Shown here: positions 1-6,443 of the stretch, piece by piece | Position numbering within the stretch: position 1 is the stretch's first letter | How the letters are laid out: each line of letters opens with the position of its first letter | Origin: Acidobacteriota bacterium | Lineage (GTDB): Bacteria > Acidobacteriota > Thermoanaerobaculia > Multivoradales > SZUA-115 | Assembly: GCA_003231035.1 (NCBI GenBank) | Contig: QIHU01000004.1 | Location: 1-8,419, forward strand | Length of the DNA stretch: 8,419 bases | Direction: 5' to 3' | Notes under the pieces: model-generated | The model's database searches: none | Told to the model about the DNA's origin: nothing | Seen by the model: the letters and a program-made list of their open reading frames with translations, nothing else | Position numbers and translations under genes: made by a program

Positions 1-658
1 GCGCCGAGAAGTGGGTCGCGTTGTCGATCAAGTTGTCCATCACTCGGCGCAGAGCGTCGGCGGTGGCCATCACCTCGCAGCGGGTGCTCAAGTGGGTCTT
101 GAGGCGTACGCCGTGACTCGCGACTCGCAGCCGTGTTTCGGCGAAGTAGGGCTCGAAGAAGGCGTCGAGCGCGATGGACTTAAGGTCGAGGTGCCGCTTG
201 CGGCTCACCAGCCGGCTGCTCTCCAAGACGTTGTCGACCAGCCGACTCATGCGTTCGGCCTGTTGCAGGACGAAGCCCACCGACCGTGTATGGTCGGCGG
301 GCGAAAGGTCAGTTTGTTGCAGGGTCTGGGCGTGCAGCTGGATCGCGGCGATCGGCGACTTCATTTCGTGGGTGATGTTGGCGACGAACTCTTCTTGCTT
401 CTGCGAGTAGCGGCGGGCGGCGAAGGTCTGTGCCAACTGGTGGGTCAAGCCCAGGATCAGCACGGTCAACATGATGCATCCCAGGGTCAGCACCCACCAG
501 TGAACGCTGCCCGGAGAGCGGCCGAGACGGCTGGCCAGATCGTCGATCCTGGAACCCGAGCGCACCACGTAGATGACCCACATCACCAGCAGGCCAATCG
601 CCACGAGCAACGACACGACGTACGTGGTGATGATTTGGGAAGATCGTTTGTACCGCAT
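1..658 (-). CDS. Two-TM sensor histidine kinase, partial (C-terminus beyond window)
   Basis: Reading the minus strand from the ATG at 658-656 gives 219 codons that are open to the window edge. Residues about 10-32 and 54-74 are hydrophobic membrane segments separated by only about 20 residues. They are followed by a short linker and the dimerisation/phosphoacceptor motif FVANITHEMKSPIAAI, with the phosphoaccepting His at residue 97. An N-box (VMDNLIDNATHFS, about residues 206-218) follows; the ATP-binding G boxes lie outside the window. This is an inner-membrane kinase that would autophosphorylate and pass phosphate to a response regulator, which is not in view. No HAMP domain or sizeable extracytoplasmic sensor is present, so the input may be within the membrane or come from a partner. 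The start is well fixed: an in-frame TAG lies three codons upstream (665-667) and GAGG (668-671) sits 9 nt before the ATG. It is divergent from the gene at 731. The family call is firm; the signal is unknown. Confidence 0.9.
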   Translation of the reverse strand, partial: MRYKRSSQIITTYVVSLLVAIGLLVMWVIYVVRSGSRIDDLASRLGRSPGSVHWWVLTLGCIMLTVLILGLTHQLAQTFAARRYSQKQEEFVANITHEMKSPIAAIQLHAQTLQQTDLSPADHTRSVGFVLQQAERMSRLVDNVLESSRLVSRKRHLDLKSIALDAFFEPYFAETRLRVASHGVRLKTHLSTRCEVMATADALRRVMDNLIDNATHFSA

Positions 659-667
659 GTTGGTCTA

Positions 668-671
668 CCTC
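668..671 (-). promoter_or_regulatory. Ribosome binding site of the histidine kinase
   Basis: GAGG on the minus strand, 9 nt before the ATG at 658. An in-frame TAG lies between them, so translation cannot begin further upstream in this frame. Confidence 0.6.
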
Positions 672-715
672 GCCGGCCGCAATGCTATCCCAGCCCGCTC
701 CACCCCCAAGCCTGA

Positions 716-721
716 GATAAT
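716..721 (+). promoter_or_regulatory. Putative -10 hexamer for a leaderless transcript of the gene at 731
   Basis: GATAAT matches the TATAAT consensus at five of six positions and ends 9 nt before the ATG at 731. Transcription from it would begin within a few bases of that start codon. No good -35 hexamer is seen 16-18 nt upstream. The gene has no well-spaced Shine-Dalgarno sequence (only a GAGA 13 nt away), which fits a leaderless mRNA. Single-hexamer matches occur by chance, so this is tentative. Confidence 0.35.
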
Positions 722-730
722 CGTCGCTCG

Positions 731-1462
731 ATGAACGACGATACTCAAGTAGGTAGTGCAAATCACGAGTTTCTTCAAGCGGAGGCCTGGGCGCGGGAGT
801 TGGCCGAGGAATTGGACGAACTGCGGCTGAGCGACGAAGTCGGAGAGGCGGGGTACGGCGGCGCGCCCGCGATCTTGGTGGTCGGTTGCCAGCGCGCCTT
901 CACCGATCCTAACTCCCCTCTGGGCGCTGATCTCGGCACCGCGCTACGGGCGGCGCGACGGTTGATCGCCGCCGCCCGACGGGTGGCGGTTCCTGTCCTC
1001 CACTGCGTCCGAGGCCGCCCCTCAGGTGAGGAAGCAGGTGAAGAAACCAGTCTGCTGGTCCGCAAGAGACCGGCTCTCGCCGCACTCTTTCTCGGAAGCG
1101 AGCTGTCGGCGGTCGACCCCCGGTTGGCGCCAGAGCATGGTGAGCCGGTGTTTGAGACCGACGGTTCGAGCGCTTTCCACCGCACTCAGTTGGCCGCTTG
1201 CCTCGGTGAGTTGGAGATCGACACCGTGGTGCTGGTGGGCTGCATGGCCAGCGATGCCCTCCGCGCGACGGCGGCGGACGCGGCGCAGGGCGGTTGGAAG
1301 GTGCAAGTGCCTCGCGACTGCGTGGGGGACCGGCATTGCGAAGTGCTGCGCGCGGGCCTAGTCGATATCCAGCGCATGTACGGCGATGTGGTCGAAATTG
1401 GAGAAACCTTGGCCTTTCTCGAACGGGCGCATATCGAGTCGATGATCAAGGTACTTGAGTAA
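731..1462 (+). CDS. Isochorismatase-fold protein lacking the catalytic triad (probable pseudoenzyme)
   Basis: A 243-residue protein of the cysteine hydrolase superfamily, closest by eye to the N-carbamoylsarcosine amidase branch. Family landmarks are present: a first strand followed by QRAFTDPNSPLG (residues 54-65), a SSAFHRTQL segment (146-154), and a late RATAADA (178-184) plus a VPRDCVGDR segment (193-201). Active members use Asp in the first strand (V-D-x-Q), Lys before the SAF motif, and Cys in a G-C-V segment before RAT. Here these positions are Gly52, Thr143 and Ala176, so normal amide or ester hydrolysis looks impossible. Residues 1-45 form a charged helical extension. The ATG at 731 is the first start after an in-frame TGA at 713-715. 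The gene is divergent from the histidine kinase. A binding or regulatory role is inference; a rewired active site (for example Cys171) cannot be excluded. The reading frame is intact with normal codon use, so it does not look like a pseudogene. Confidence 0.85.
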   Translation: MNDDTQVGSANHEFLQAEAWARELAEELDELRLSDEVGEAGYGGAPAILVVGCQRAFTDPNSPLGADLGTALRAARRLIAAARRVAVPVLHCVRGRPSGEEAGEETSLLVRKRPALAALFLGSELSAVDPRLAPEHGEPVFETDGSSAFHRTQLAACLGELEIDTVVLVGCMASDALRATAADAAQGGWKVQVPRDCVGDRHCEVLRAGLVDIQRMYGDVVEIGETLAFLERAHIESMIKVLE

Positions 1463-1600
1463 ATGGGCGCGGAGCCGCGCGGGCGGGGCCAAAAAGAACA
1501 ATAATTCTTGAGGGGATTAGGCCACGGTCTGCGCCATGGAACCTTGCGCTGTCAGCTCTTGGCTTGCGCGAGGCCCGGGAACCCTCTGGCGACCCGGTTG

Positions 1601-1607
1601 AAAGGAG
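1601..1607 (+). promoter_or_regulatory. Ribosome binding site deciding the start of the secreted protein
   Basis: AAAGGAG, a near-perfect Shine-Dalgarno sequence, ends 5 nt before the ATG at 1613. It supports that ATG over the in-frame TTG at 1508, which has no such site and would place 35 non-signal-like residues before the signal peptide. Confidence 0.8.
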
Positions 1608-1612
1608 ACGAG

Positions 1613-3088
1613 ATGAGATGCCAAACCGGCTACCCCCAGCCGTTGGAGTGGGCGTTGTTATGTCTATTGCTGCTGCCGTACCCTGCTTTAGCCGCTCTCC
1701 CTGGGAGCGGAGCCTGTCCGGTCAAGACGGAAGAACAGGCGACGGTGCTGAGCCTGGATATCACCGGGACAGACCTCGTGATCCAGCTGGCCGCCACTCC
1801 TGAGTTGGGAGGGACCTTTTCCGTCTCGCTCTCCCAGCCGGGAGGTCTATTGGGCCAGCAGAAGGTGGCTCCCTTCAAGGCAGAGGCGATTCCCGCGGTT
1901 CCTTTCGCCACAACTCCGCCTACGACACTCGCAGACCCAGTGGTGGTCCTGCCGGGAGTGATGGCTGGAGCGGAGATTCGAGACATTCGCTATTGGATCA
2001 CCGTCTACGATTCTTCGGGGCAGGAGGTGATGGCGCCCTTTCCCTTCTCGATTCTCTACGACTGTCCGCGGGGTGGCGGATGCAGCTACTACCCGCTCGC
2101 TGGAGTGAGCACTTCCGGTCTCTTGGTCACCGAGGATCTCTACGCCGCGCTGGGTAGTGGGGGAGATTGCGACATGGTCAAGAAACTGGAGAGACTGCGC
2201 GCTACTAGAGCGGATCTCGCGCCGGACATCTCTACCCTCTTTGGCCAGCTTTATCGGCTCGGAATTACCTCCAGTACAGGCAAGAGTTGCGCCTATGCCT
2301 GGTTGACCGTGGTGCCGATCGATCAAGGCTACTGGGAGTCGGAGTGGCAGTCCTCTGCCCTCGCCCCTGCCCCGGATCAATGGGAGTTCGCGGGAGGAAG
2401 CGCCGGGGCAAGTCTCTGCTACACGGGGCAAGCGCGCAGCCTAGGGGGTAACCATGGGGTCCTCACCCAGCGAGTGCGCACCGGCCGATCGGCGCTGACC
2501 AATGAGATTCGTTGTGTGCAAGGTGGGGTCAGCTGCGCCAACTGTCCTGGAACCGTGGTGACAAACCTCGCGTATCATGGCTGCGCGATCGCGGAAGCTC
2601 AAGTGCTGGCCTCGGGGTTCGAGGCGGTCGCGGAAACGGACCTCGATTTCGGTTTGGAGGTGAACGGGGAGACCATTCTCCAGGTCAACCAGGCGCTCAA
2701 TGCCGAGATGTCCATCCTGGGCGGCAAGGCTGAGATCGATGGGGCCGATCAGTCGTCCCCCACCACTTCATCTCCGGCTCCAATGCGCGCCAGGATGGTG
2801 GGAATGGGTACTTTCTTGGCGACCACGGGGGAGCTGGGCGGGGTCTCGCCGGTTTCTCCGACTCCACTCCCGAAGTCAAGGGCCACCAGCGTCAACTTGA
2901 CCGAGCAGGAACCGACCACGGCTTTTGCCTACTCCGATGCCTTCGGTTCGTTCTCCTTTCAGGCGGTGGCTTCTTCGCAATGCACCCTGAAGAGCCCGAT
3001 CTACTCGATACTCAAGACGCCAGAAGCCAGTGTGGTATCCAGGAGCGGAGGCATCAAGATCAAGCGTTGGGCCGATCCTCCTCCCTGA
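1613..3088 (+). CDS. Secreted cysteine-rich protein of unknown function
   Basis: 491 residues, and I do not recognise the family. Residues 1-27 look like a Sec signal peptide: a hydrophobic core WALLCLLLLPYPALA with a probable signal peptidase I cut after Ala27 (ALA before ALPG). The mature part holds about 11 cysteines, including a cluster (IRC, VSC, NC, HGC) in the residues encoded by about 2508-2585. These suggest disulfides outside the cytoplasm or a metal site. The first part of the mature chain alternates short hydrophobic strands with Gly/Pro/Ser/Thr turns, consistent with a beta-sandwich. The C-terminal third is Ser/Thr/Pro-rich and ends in a basic then proline-rich tail. No lipobox, second TM segment or C-terminal sorting motif was seen. 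The start is set by the AAAGGAG site at 1601-1607. Neighbours give no clear functional clue. Existence as a gene is strongly supported; function is open. Confidence 0.85.
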   Translation: MRCQTGYPQPLEWALLCLLLLPYPALAALPGSGACPVKTEEQATVLSLDITGTDLVIQLAATPELGGTFSVSLSQPGGLLGQQKVAPFKAEAIPAVPFATTPPTTLADPVVVLPGVMAGAEIRDIRYWITVYDSSGQEVMAPFPFSILYDCPRGGGCSYYPLAGVSTSGLLVTEDLYAALGSGGDCDMVKKLERLRATRADLAPDISTLFGQLYRLGITSSTGKSCAYAWLTVVPIDQGYWESEWQSSALAPAPDQWEFAGGSAGASLCYTGQARSLGGNHGVLTQRVRTGRSALTNEIRCVQGGVSCANCPGTVVTNLAYHGCAIAEAQVLASGFEAVAETDLDFGLEVNGETILQVNQALNAEMSILGGKAEIDGADQSSPTTSSPAPMRARMVGMGTFLATTGELGGVSPVSPTPLPKSRATSVNLTEQEPTTAFAYSDAFGSFSFQAVASSQCTLKSPIYSILKTPEASVVSRSGGIKIKRWADPPP

Positions 3089-3113
3089 CAGTGTCCATGG
3101 TTGGGCGCGAGCA

Positions 3114-3140
3114 GGGTGCTGAAGAAACACTTCAGCATCC
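3114..3140. other. Strong 11-bp hairpin after the secreted-protein gene
   Basis: The arms at 3114-3124 and 3130-3140 pair over 11 bp (one G-T wobble) around the loop AAACA. After one mismatch, two further pairs (3111-3112 with 3142-3143) extend it. It lies 25 nt past the stop at 3088. No T-tract follows on either strand, so it is not a classical intrinsic terminator. It may stabilise an mRNA 3' end or be a copy of a dispersed palindromic repeat. Confidence 0.6.
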
Positions 3141-3191
3141 CGCAGCGAGCCCGAACGGGTGAGCCGGCGAAGCCGATGGACGGGGGTGAGG

Positions 3192-3211
3192 CGCGAGAAA
3201 CCGCGTTTTTT
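3192..3211 (+). terminator. Putative intrinsic terminator of the secreted-protein gene
   Basis: CGCG (3192-3195) and CGCG (3202-3205) can pair around AGAAAC, followed directly by six T (3206-3211). The GC stem is short. An alternative fold pairs 3192-3201 with 3205-3215, placing the T-run inside a longer stem. The position between two convergent genes fits termination. Confidence 0.45.
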
Positions 3212-3218
3212 CGCGTCG

Positions 3219-3239
3219 AGGGGGGCGCCTAGCCCCCCT
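3219..3239 (-). terminator. GC-rich hairpin just after the Ser/Thr kinase gene
   Basis: A perfect 8-bp stem, AGGGGGGC (3219-3226) with GCCCCCCT (3232-3239), around a 5-nt loop. It begins 3 nt beyond the kinase stop codon (3243-3245). No T-tract follows on the minus strand, so the release mechanism is unclear. It may act together with the CGCG/A-run region next to it or block RNA 3' decay. Confidence 0.5.
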
Positions 3240-3242
3240 AAA

Positions 3243-5732
3243 CTACGGCCCGAGGTGATCTAGTCGCTGGCGCGCCTGCTGGGTTCGGGGATCCTCGGCA
3301 CCGACCCCGGCCGTCAGTTCGGCCAGGCCCAGGAGGAGGAGCGGCTCGCCCTCCTCGCGGTTGCCCAGAACCGCCAGGCAGGCGCCTAGCAGGCTGTGGG
3401 CCTCCCCCAAACGCCTCGGTTCCCCGGGCAGGGCTTCCTCCACGATGGCGACCGAGGCACGCAGGAGCGGTTCGGCCTCGCTGGCGCGCCCTTGATCCAA
3501 CAGCAACTGGGCCGTTTCGTTGCGCAGGACGCTACGCCAGACAGGCTCCTCGGTCTCCATTTGATCGAAGATCACAATCGCCTCGAGGAGCCATTGCACC
3601 GCCTCACCGATTTGCCCTTGCTGAGCCGCCAAGAGGGCGACACGTCGCGAGAGGATGGCGACATCGCGGGAGTTCTCGCCCAGGATCCGGCGGTTGATGT
3701 AGAGGGCTTCCTGGAAGCTCTCTTGCGCCGCTGCGATCTCTCCAGTCTGCTGTTGAAGATTGCCGAGGTTTCCCAAAGTGAGCGCCGTCTCCAAGTGAAG
3801 CTCGCCGAAGTGGGCACGCTTGATCTTCAAGGCTTGGTGGTAGTAGGACTCCGCCTCGACAAGCCTCTCTTGGGCTTCCAGGGTACTGGCGAGATTGCCC
3901 AAGCTGGTGGCGACATCTTCGTGGTTAGGGCCGAGGACCTTGCGGCGCAGGCGCAGGAGGTGGCGGTGCCCTCGTTCGGCCCTGGCGTACTCACCAAGGC
4001 CGTCGAGGATCGCGTTGCGATTGTTGAAACTGTCTAGAGTGTCGTTGTGCTCCTCTCCGAGATGGTCTCGGCGCAGCTGCAAGGCTTCGAGAACCAGCTT
4101 GAGGGCTTGCCCGAACTCACCCTGTTCGTACAGCAGGTGGCCCAAGGTGTTGAGCGTCTGGGCCAGGTTGACCTCGTCGCCGGACTCTTGCCGCTGCAAC
4201 CACAGCGATTCTTCGAGCAAGGGCCGAGCTTGCGCCGGAAGCTGCAACTTTCTGAAGATCCGGCCGATGGTCGTCAACATCGCGGCCTGCACTTGGGGCT
4301 GGTCGGAGAGACTCTCGCGGACCTCCTTGGCACCGCTTTCGAGGAGTTCGCGCGCGGTGACCGTGGCTCCACGCGACTGGTCTGGATCCGAGACTTCGAA
4401 CATCTCCATCATGGCGTGGGCCACCTGCTCCGCCTTGACCGCTTCGAGCTGGGCCCGGTCGCGCTCCGCGGTGAGCCTCCAGGTGTAGAAGAGGGTGATC
4501 AAAGAGATGCCGGCGGCGGTGGCGACCGCCCAGCGATGGCGGCGTAAGAACTTACGAGTGCGGTAGGGGAGGGTATCCGGTCGCGCGTGGACCGGTAGGC
4601 CGCGCAAATGGCGATCCAGATCGTCGGCCAGTCGTTGCGCCGATGTGTATCGGCGCGAGGGCTCCTTGCGCAGCGCCTTGAGGACGATCGTATCCAGGTC
4701 GCCCCGCAAGAGCCTCCGTAGCGAGTTCTTCCCCGCCGGCAATCCCGCCGCGGCCAGCTGCCCCGTTGTGGCCCCGACTCTCGAACTCGGCCGCGCCGGC
4801 CGGGTGGCGCAGATGGCGGCGGCCAGATCGGTCGGACTGGCCGAGGCCGGCTGGTAGGGATGGTGGTTGGTCAGCAGCCGATACAACAGGACGCCCAGCG
4901 AATAGATATCGGTCGCCGTACTCAGGATCTCGCCTCGAACTTGCTCAGGGCTGGCGAAGAGCGGGGTCAACATCTGCATGCCGGTCACGGTGGGCGCCGA
5001 CGCGGTGAGCGACTGACCCGGTTCGAGCAACTTGGCGATGCCGAAGTCGAGGAGCTTGGGGAGGCCCTGCGCGGTCACCAGGATGTTGCCCGGCTTGATG
5101 TCGCGATGGATGATCAGGTTGCGGTGGGCGTAGTCGACGGCGGAGCAGAGCTGACTGAACAGGCGCAGGCGCTGGCGCAGGGTCAGCTGATTGTTGGCAC
5201 AATAGCTCTCCAGATCCTCGCCTTCGATGTGCTCCATCACAAAATAGGGCATTCCCTCTTCGGTGGTGCCGCCGTCGAGCAGGCGGGCAATGTTGGGATG
5301 GTCGAGCGCCGCCAAGATTTGCCGCTCTTGCAGCAGTCGACCGAGTAACACTTTGTCGTCGAGCCCCGAGCGCACGATTTTGATCGCCACCCGCATGCGG
5401 TATTCATCGTCCGCCCGTTCGGCGAGGTAGACGGTCGAGAGGCCGCCACGACCGATGATCTTGAGCAGTCGATAGGCACCTAGCCGTTTGCCCTGACCGA
5501 CATGCGATAGCTCGTTGAGGAGCGCCTTGGCGGTATCGGCCACGGCGCCCTGAACCTGGGTCTCATCCGAGCCACTGAAGTGGAGGAGGGAGTCGATCTC
5601 TTGGCGTAACTCCGCGTCTTCGCCGCAACGGTGGTCGAGCCAGCCTACCCGCTTTGCCTCGGGCTGCTCCAGAGCCGCGTGAAAGACCTCTTCGATTTCT
5701 TTCCAGCGTGCGGAACTAGGTGTGGGATCCAT
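3243..5732 (-). CDS. Membrane Ser/Thr protein kinase with extracytoplasmic TPR domain
   Basis: 829 residues from the ATG at 5732. Residues about 9-50 form a helical leader (RWKEIEEVFHAALEQ and after) common in acidobacterial kinases of this type. The kinase domain follows: glycine-rich loop GRGGLSTVY (94-102, Ser in place of the third loop Gly), Lys118 in VAIK, Glu136 in helix C, HRDIKPGN (209-216), DFG (229-231) and SPE (261-263, standing in for APE). All catalytic residues are present, so it should be active. A basic stretch leads into one TM segment at about 401-418, putting the kinase in the cytoplasm. The rest, about 480-829, is a TPR superhelix; conserved Gly residues at 559, 601, 643 and 685 show exact 42-residue repeats of the kinesin-light-chain type. 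It starts 10 nt after the sigma factor stop with only a weak AGG site, suggesting translational coupling. It probably senses a ligand or partner with the TPRs and phosphorylates the sigma factor or its regulators (inference). Confidence 0.95.
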   Translation of the reverse strand: MDPTPSSARWKEIEEVFHAALEQPEAKRVGWLDHRCGEDAELRQEIDSLLHFSGSDETQVQGAVADTAKALLNELSHVGQGKRLGAYRLLKIIGRGGLSTVYLAERADDEYRMRVAIKIVRSGLDDKVLLGRLLQERQILAALDHPNIARLLDGGTTEEGMPYFVMEHIEGEDLESYCANNQLTLRQRLRLFSQLCSAVDYAHRNLIIHRDIKPGNILVTAQGLPKLLDFGIAKLLEPGQSLTASAPTVTGMQMLTPLFASPEQVRGEILSTATDIYSLGVLLYRLLTNHHPYQPASASPTDLAAAICATRPARPSSRVGATTGQLAAAGLPAGKNSLRRLLRGDLDTIVLKALRKEPSRRYTSAQRLADDLDRHLRGLPVHARPDTLPYRTRKFLRRHRWAVATAAGISLITLFYTWRLTAERDRAQLEAVKAEQVAHAMMEMFEVSDPDQSRGATVTARELLESGAKEVRESLSDQPQVQAAMLTTIGRIFRKLQLPAQARPLLEESLWLQRQESGDEVNLAQTLNTLGHLLYEQGEFGQALKLVLEALQLRRDHLGEEHNDTLDSFNNRNAILDGLGEYARAERGHRHLLRLRRKVLGPNHEDVATSLGNLASTLEAQERLVEAESYYHQALKIKRAHFGELHLETALTLGNLGNLQQQTGEIAAAQESFQEALYINRRILGENSRDVAILSRRVALLAAQQGQIGEAVQWLLEAIVIFDQMETEEPVWRSVLRNETAQLLLDQGRASEAEPLLRASVAIVEEALPGEPRRLGEAHSLLGACLAVLGNREEGEPLLLLGLAELTAGVGAEDPRTQQARQRLDHLGP

Positions 5733-5742
5733 CAGCCTGGCA

Positions 5743-6315
5743 TCAAGAGGTCGACTGGATGCTGAGGGCCCGGCGCAACCAGGCCTTGGCCAGTTTGAGG
5801 TCGCGTTCAACGGTGGCGTGAGAAATCCCGAGGGCTTCCGCCGTTTCAGTGATTGTCAGGCCACCGAAGGAGCGCAGCTCGATGATTTGTGCCTTACGCT
5901 GGTCGACCCGCGCCAAGGTGCGCAGGGCTTCGTCGAGGGCGAGGATTTCAAAGCCCGAGCCATCGGCGAGTTCGATCGAGTCGAGAGAAAGAGCTACCTC
6001 GCCACCACCGCGCTTCGCCGCCAGCCGTCGGCGGGCGTAGTCGACCAAGACGCGCCGCATCTGGCGAGCCGCGATGCGGTAGAAGTGGCCGCGATCGTCA
6101 CAGTCGGCGCGAATCTCGACCAGGCGCAAGTAAGCCTCGTGCACCAGCGCGGTGGTTTGCAACAGATGGCCCGGTTGCTCCGAGCGCATCATGTGGTGCG
6201 CCAGCCGCCGCAGCTCGTCATAGATCAACGGCGTCAACTCTTCGAGAGCCGTCTCGTCACCGCGTCGCCAGTCGCGCAGCAATCGGGTGACCGCGGTCGC
6301 TTCGCTCAGCGGCAT
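5743..6315 (-). CDS. ECF-type RNA polymerase sigma factor (PF07638-like)
   Basis: 190 residues from the ATG at 6315. The opening VTRLLRDWRRGDETALEEL, then LIYDELRRLAHHMM and LLQTTALVHEAYLRLV, are typical of region 2 in the ECF family found with Ser/Thr kinases in Acidobacteriota and Planctomycetota. HFYRIAARQMRRVLVDYARR (about 77-96) covers region 2.4, which contacts the -10 element. Residues about 128-182, including GLTITETAEALGISHATVER, form the region 4 helix-turn-helix for the -35 element. No anti-sigma factor gene is adjacent; instead the kinase follows 10 nt downstream, implying control by phosphorylation (inference). A GTG at 6324 is in frame but lies within the Shine-Dalgarno sequence, so the ATG is preferred. 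Confidence 0.93.
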   Translation of the reverse strand: MPLSEATAVTRLLRDWRRGDETALEELTPLIYDELRRLAHHMMRSEQPGHLLQTTALVHEAYLRLVEIRADCDDRGHFYRIAARQMRRVLVDYARRRLAAKRGGGEVALSLDSIELADGSGFEILALDEALRTLARVDQRKAQIIELRSFGGLTITETAEALGISHATVERDLKLAKAWLRRALSIQSTS

Positions 6316-6323
6316 AGGGACCA

Positions 6324-6329
6324 CCCTTT
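6324..6329 (-). promoter_or_regulatory. Ribosome binding site of the sigma factor
   Basis: AAAGGG on the minus strand, 8 nt before the ATG at 6315. It overlaps the alternative GTG at 6324-6322, which argues against that codon being the start. Confidence 0.6.
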
Positions 6330-6427
6330 CAGCCTTTGTCGAGAAGAGAAGTCGCGGGGGCGATGGGTGTCCAGCATAGTGGCTGAGTGTAGCGCGGCTA
6401 GAACCTCTCTCGGCAGTCGATTCTCTC

Positions 6428-6433
6428 TATACT
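6428..6433 (+). promoter_or_regulatory. Putative -10 hexamer for a leaderless transcript of the YdcF-family gene
   Basis: TATACT matches the -10 consensus at five of six positions and ends 10 nt before the ATG at 6444. Initiation would fall about 3 nt before the start codon. No Shine-Dalgarno sequence precedes this ATG and no convincing -35 hexamer is seen. The arrangement mirrors the one before the gene at 731. Confidence 0.45.
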
Positions 6434-6443
6434 GTGCGCTGCC

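Noticed and set aside
674..705. Promoter for the histidine kinase (TTGGGG, 16-nt spacer, TAGCAT on the minus strand)
   Set aside because: Only 3/6 and 4/6 matches, which is expected by chance; not strong enough to list.
11..715. Long plus-strand open frame opposite the histidine kinase
   Set aside because: It has no recognisable motif and is antisense to a gene with clear kinase boxes.
1464..1512. Terminator after the isochorismatase-fold gene (GCGCG/CGCGC inverted repeat)
   Set aside because: The stem is only 5 bp with a GC-rich flank and no T-tract, so termination is not supported.
1508..1612. TTG start 35 codons upstream for the secreted protein
   Set aside because: It would bury the signal peptide internally; the AAAGGAG site supports the ATG at 1613.
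5733..5810. 26-residue upstream extension of the Ser/Thr kinase
   Set aside because: It overlaps the sigma factor coding end and has no family-like sequence; the ATG at 5732 precedes the conserved helical leader.
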